A stretch of 14,059 nt of DNA from NCBI GenBank assembly GCA_937868025.1, contig CALMLJ010000018.1, positions 1-14,059 of the forward strand, in the 5' to 3' direction. The position numbers and the translations under genes are program-made. Under the pieces are notes generated by a model. That model was not told the DNA's origin. It saw only the letters and a list, made by a program, of their open reading frames with translations, and searched no databases. Every line of letters begins with the position of its first letter. Within the stretch, counting starts at the first letter, position 1. The DNA comes from an uncultured Acidimicrobiaceae bacterium. Its GTDB lineage: Bacteria; Actinomycetota; Acidimicrobiia; Acidimicrobiales; Microtrichaceae. Of the stretch, positions 13,378-14,059 are shown one piece after another.

Positions 13378-14059
13378 GCGCGCCGTCCTGGGGTGTCGCG
13401 CTCGCAGTCCTGGTCCCGATGGCGCGACAGGTGTTCGCCCGCCGTCGCGAGCGGGCCGACCTGGCCCCCGTCGAGATCGCGCGTGCCGGCGTCGGTCCTC
13501 GGCGACGCCGCTCGTCCCGGCGCCGTGCCCGCCGGGAGGGGGCGCAAGTCGTCGCCGAGCTGCCCCGGCTCGCAGATGCCGTCGCCCGCGACGTTCGTGC
13601 CGGCATGACCGTGACCGACGCCCTCGTCGGAGCCCGGACACTCGTCGGGGGCCCGTTGGCGGCAGACCTGACCCAGCTCGATCGTGCGCTCGGAGCGGGA
13701 GCGTCGCTGGCCGACGCGCTCGTTGCCTGGCGCGACGACCGAAGCGCGCCGGCGCTCGACCAGTTCGTCGCAGCGGTTCTCCTCGGCGCGGAGTTGGGAA
13801 GCCGAGCTGCACCAGCGTTCGAAGCCGTCGCCGCTGCCCTCCGCGATCAGGCCGAGGTGGCCGACGAGGTCCGGGCGCTGACGACGCAGAGCCGGGCGTC
13901 CGCGACGCTGCTGACCGGCCTGCCCCCGTTGGCGTGCACCGGCCTCGTCGTCATCGAGCCCGCGACAGCTGGCTTCCTGTTCCGATCGTCGGCAGGTCTT
14001 GCGTGTGTCGGCACGGCAGCAGCGCTCGTCGCCGCCGGCTGGTGGTGGATGGACCGACT
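13374..14059 (+). CDS. tadB: TadB: inner-membrane platform protein, partial (runs off the window)
   Basis: Membrane platform of the Tad machine, a GspF/T2SSF-family protein on which TadA acts. The frame from ATG 13374 stays open for 228 codons to the window edge with no stop, so the C-terminal part is missing. A short hydrophobic stretch at residues 6-16 is followed by a strongly basic segment (about 43-55). The T2SSF-type helical domain follows, from about residue 62 (ELPRLADAVARDVRAGMTV) to about 175. Two hydrophobic stretches at about 177-203 and 206-224 are likely membrane helices. The start overlaps the tadA stop (ATGA). Position directly after tadA and the helical pattern support TadB rather than TadC. 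tadC and a Flp pilin gene are expected next. Confidence 0.85.
   Translation, partial: MSAPSWGVALAVLVPMARQVFARRRERADLAPVEIARAGVGPRRRRSSRRRARREGAQVVAELPRLADAVARDVRAGMTVTDALVGARTLVGGPLAADLTQLDRALGAGASLADALVAWRDDRSAPALDQFVAAVLLGAELGSRAAPAFEAVAAALRDQAEVADEVRALTTQSRASATLLTGLPPLACTGLVVIEPATAGFLFRSSAGLACVGTAAALVAAGWWWMDR

Overview
The window is high-G+C DNA with GTG and ATG starts, many stop/start overlaps (ATGA, GTGA) and -10 boxes of the form TAGNNT close to start codons. Together with the gene order, this points to an actinobacterium. An Acidimicrobiia-type lineage is my inference, since pknA is absent, the FhaA is very short and free-standing PASTA proteins follow the kinase. No marker here proves it. 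No mobile element, CRISPR array or phage gene is visible.

Region 1 (13-9696) is a cell-envelope growth and Ser/Thr-phosphosignalling cluster. A minus-strand tRNA-Leu(CAG) is divergent from fhaA. Then come fhaA, fhaB, pstP, rodA and pbpA, tightly packed and probably one transcript. A 98-base gap with its own -10 box leads to pknB, a receptor kinase with four extracellular PASTA domains. Two further membrane-anchored proteins follow, each with four PASTA domains and no kinase. The expected working is that PknB senses peptidoglycan or lipid II through its PASTA stalk and phosphorylates cytoplasmic targets. FhaA and FhaB read the phosphothreonines, PstP reverses them, and RodA plus PbpA are the glycan polymerase and transpeptidase that extend the wall. 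The two kinase-less PASTA proteins are the most distinctive part of the window.

Region 2 (9709-11484) holds a probably leaderless gene for an uncharacterised 218-residue helical protein with a ferritin-like pattern of acidic and His residues, then a group 2 sigma-70-type factor with its own upstream region.

Region 3 (11497-14059) is the start of a Tad/Flp pilus-type secretion locus behind the best sigma-70-like promoter in the window. It holds a CpaE/TadZ-like ATPase with an altered P-loop, the TadA/CpaF secretion ATPase, and the start of tadB, which runs off the end of the window. The actinobacterial order (Ssd/CpaE, TadA, TadB) is kept, so TadC and Flp pilin genes are expected just beyond.

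There is no gene-free stretch longer than about 170 bases. Nearly all other long open frames, including several on the minus strand, are shadows caused by the high G+C content.
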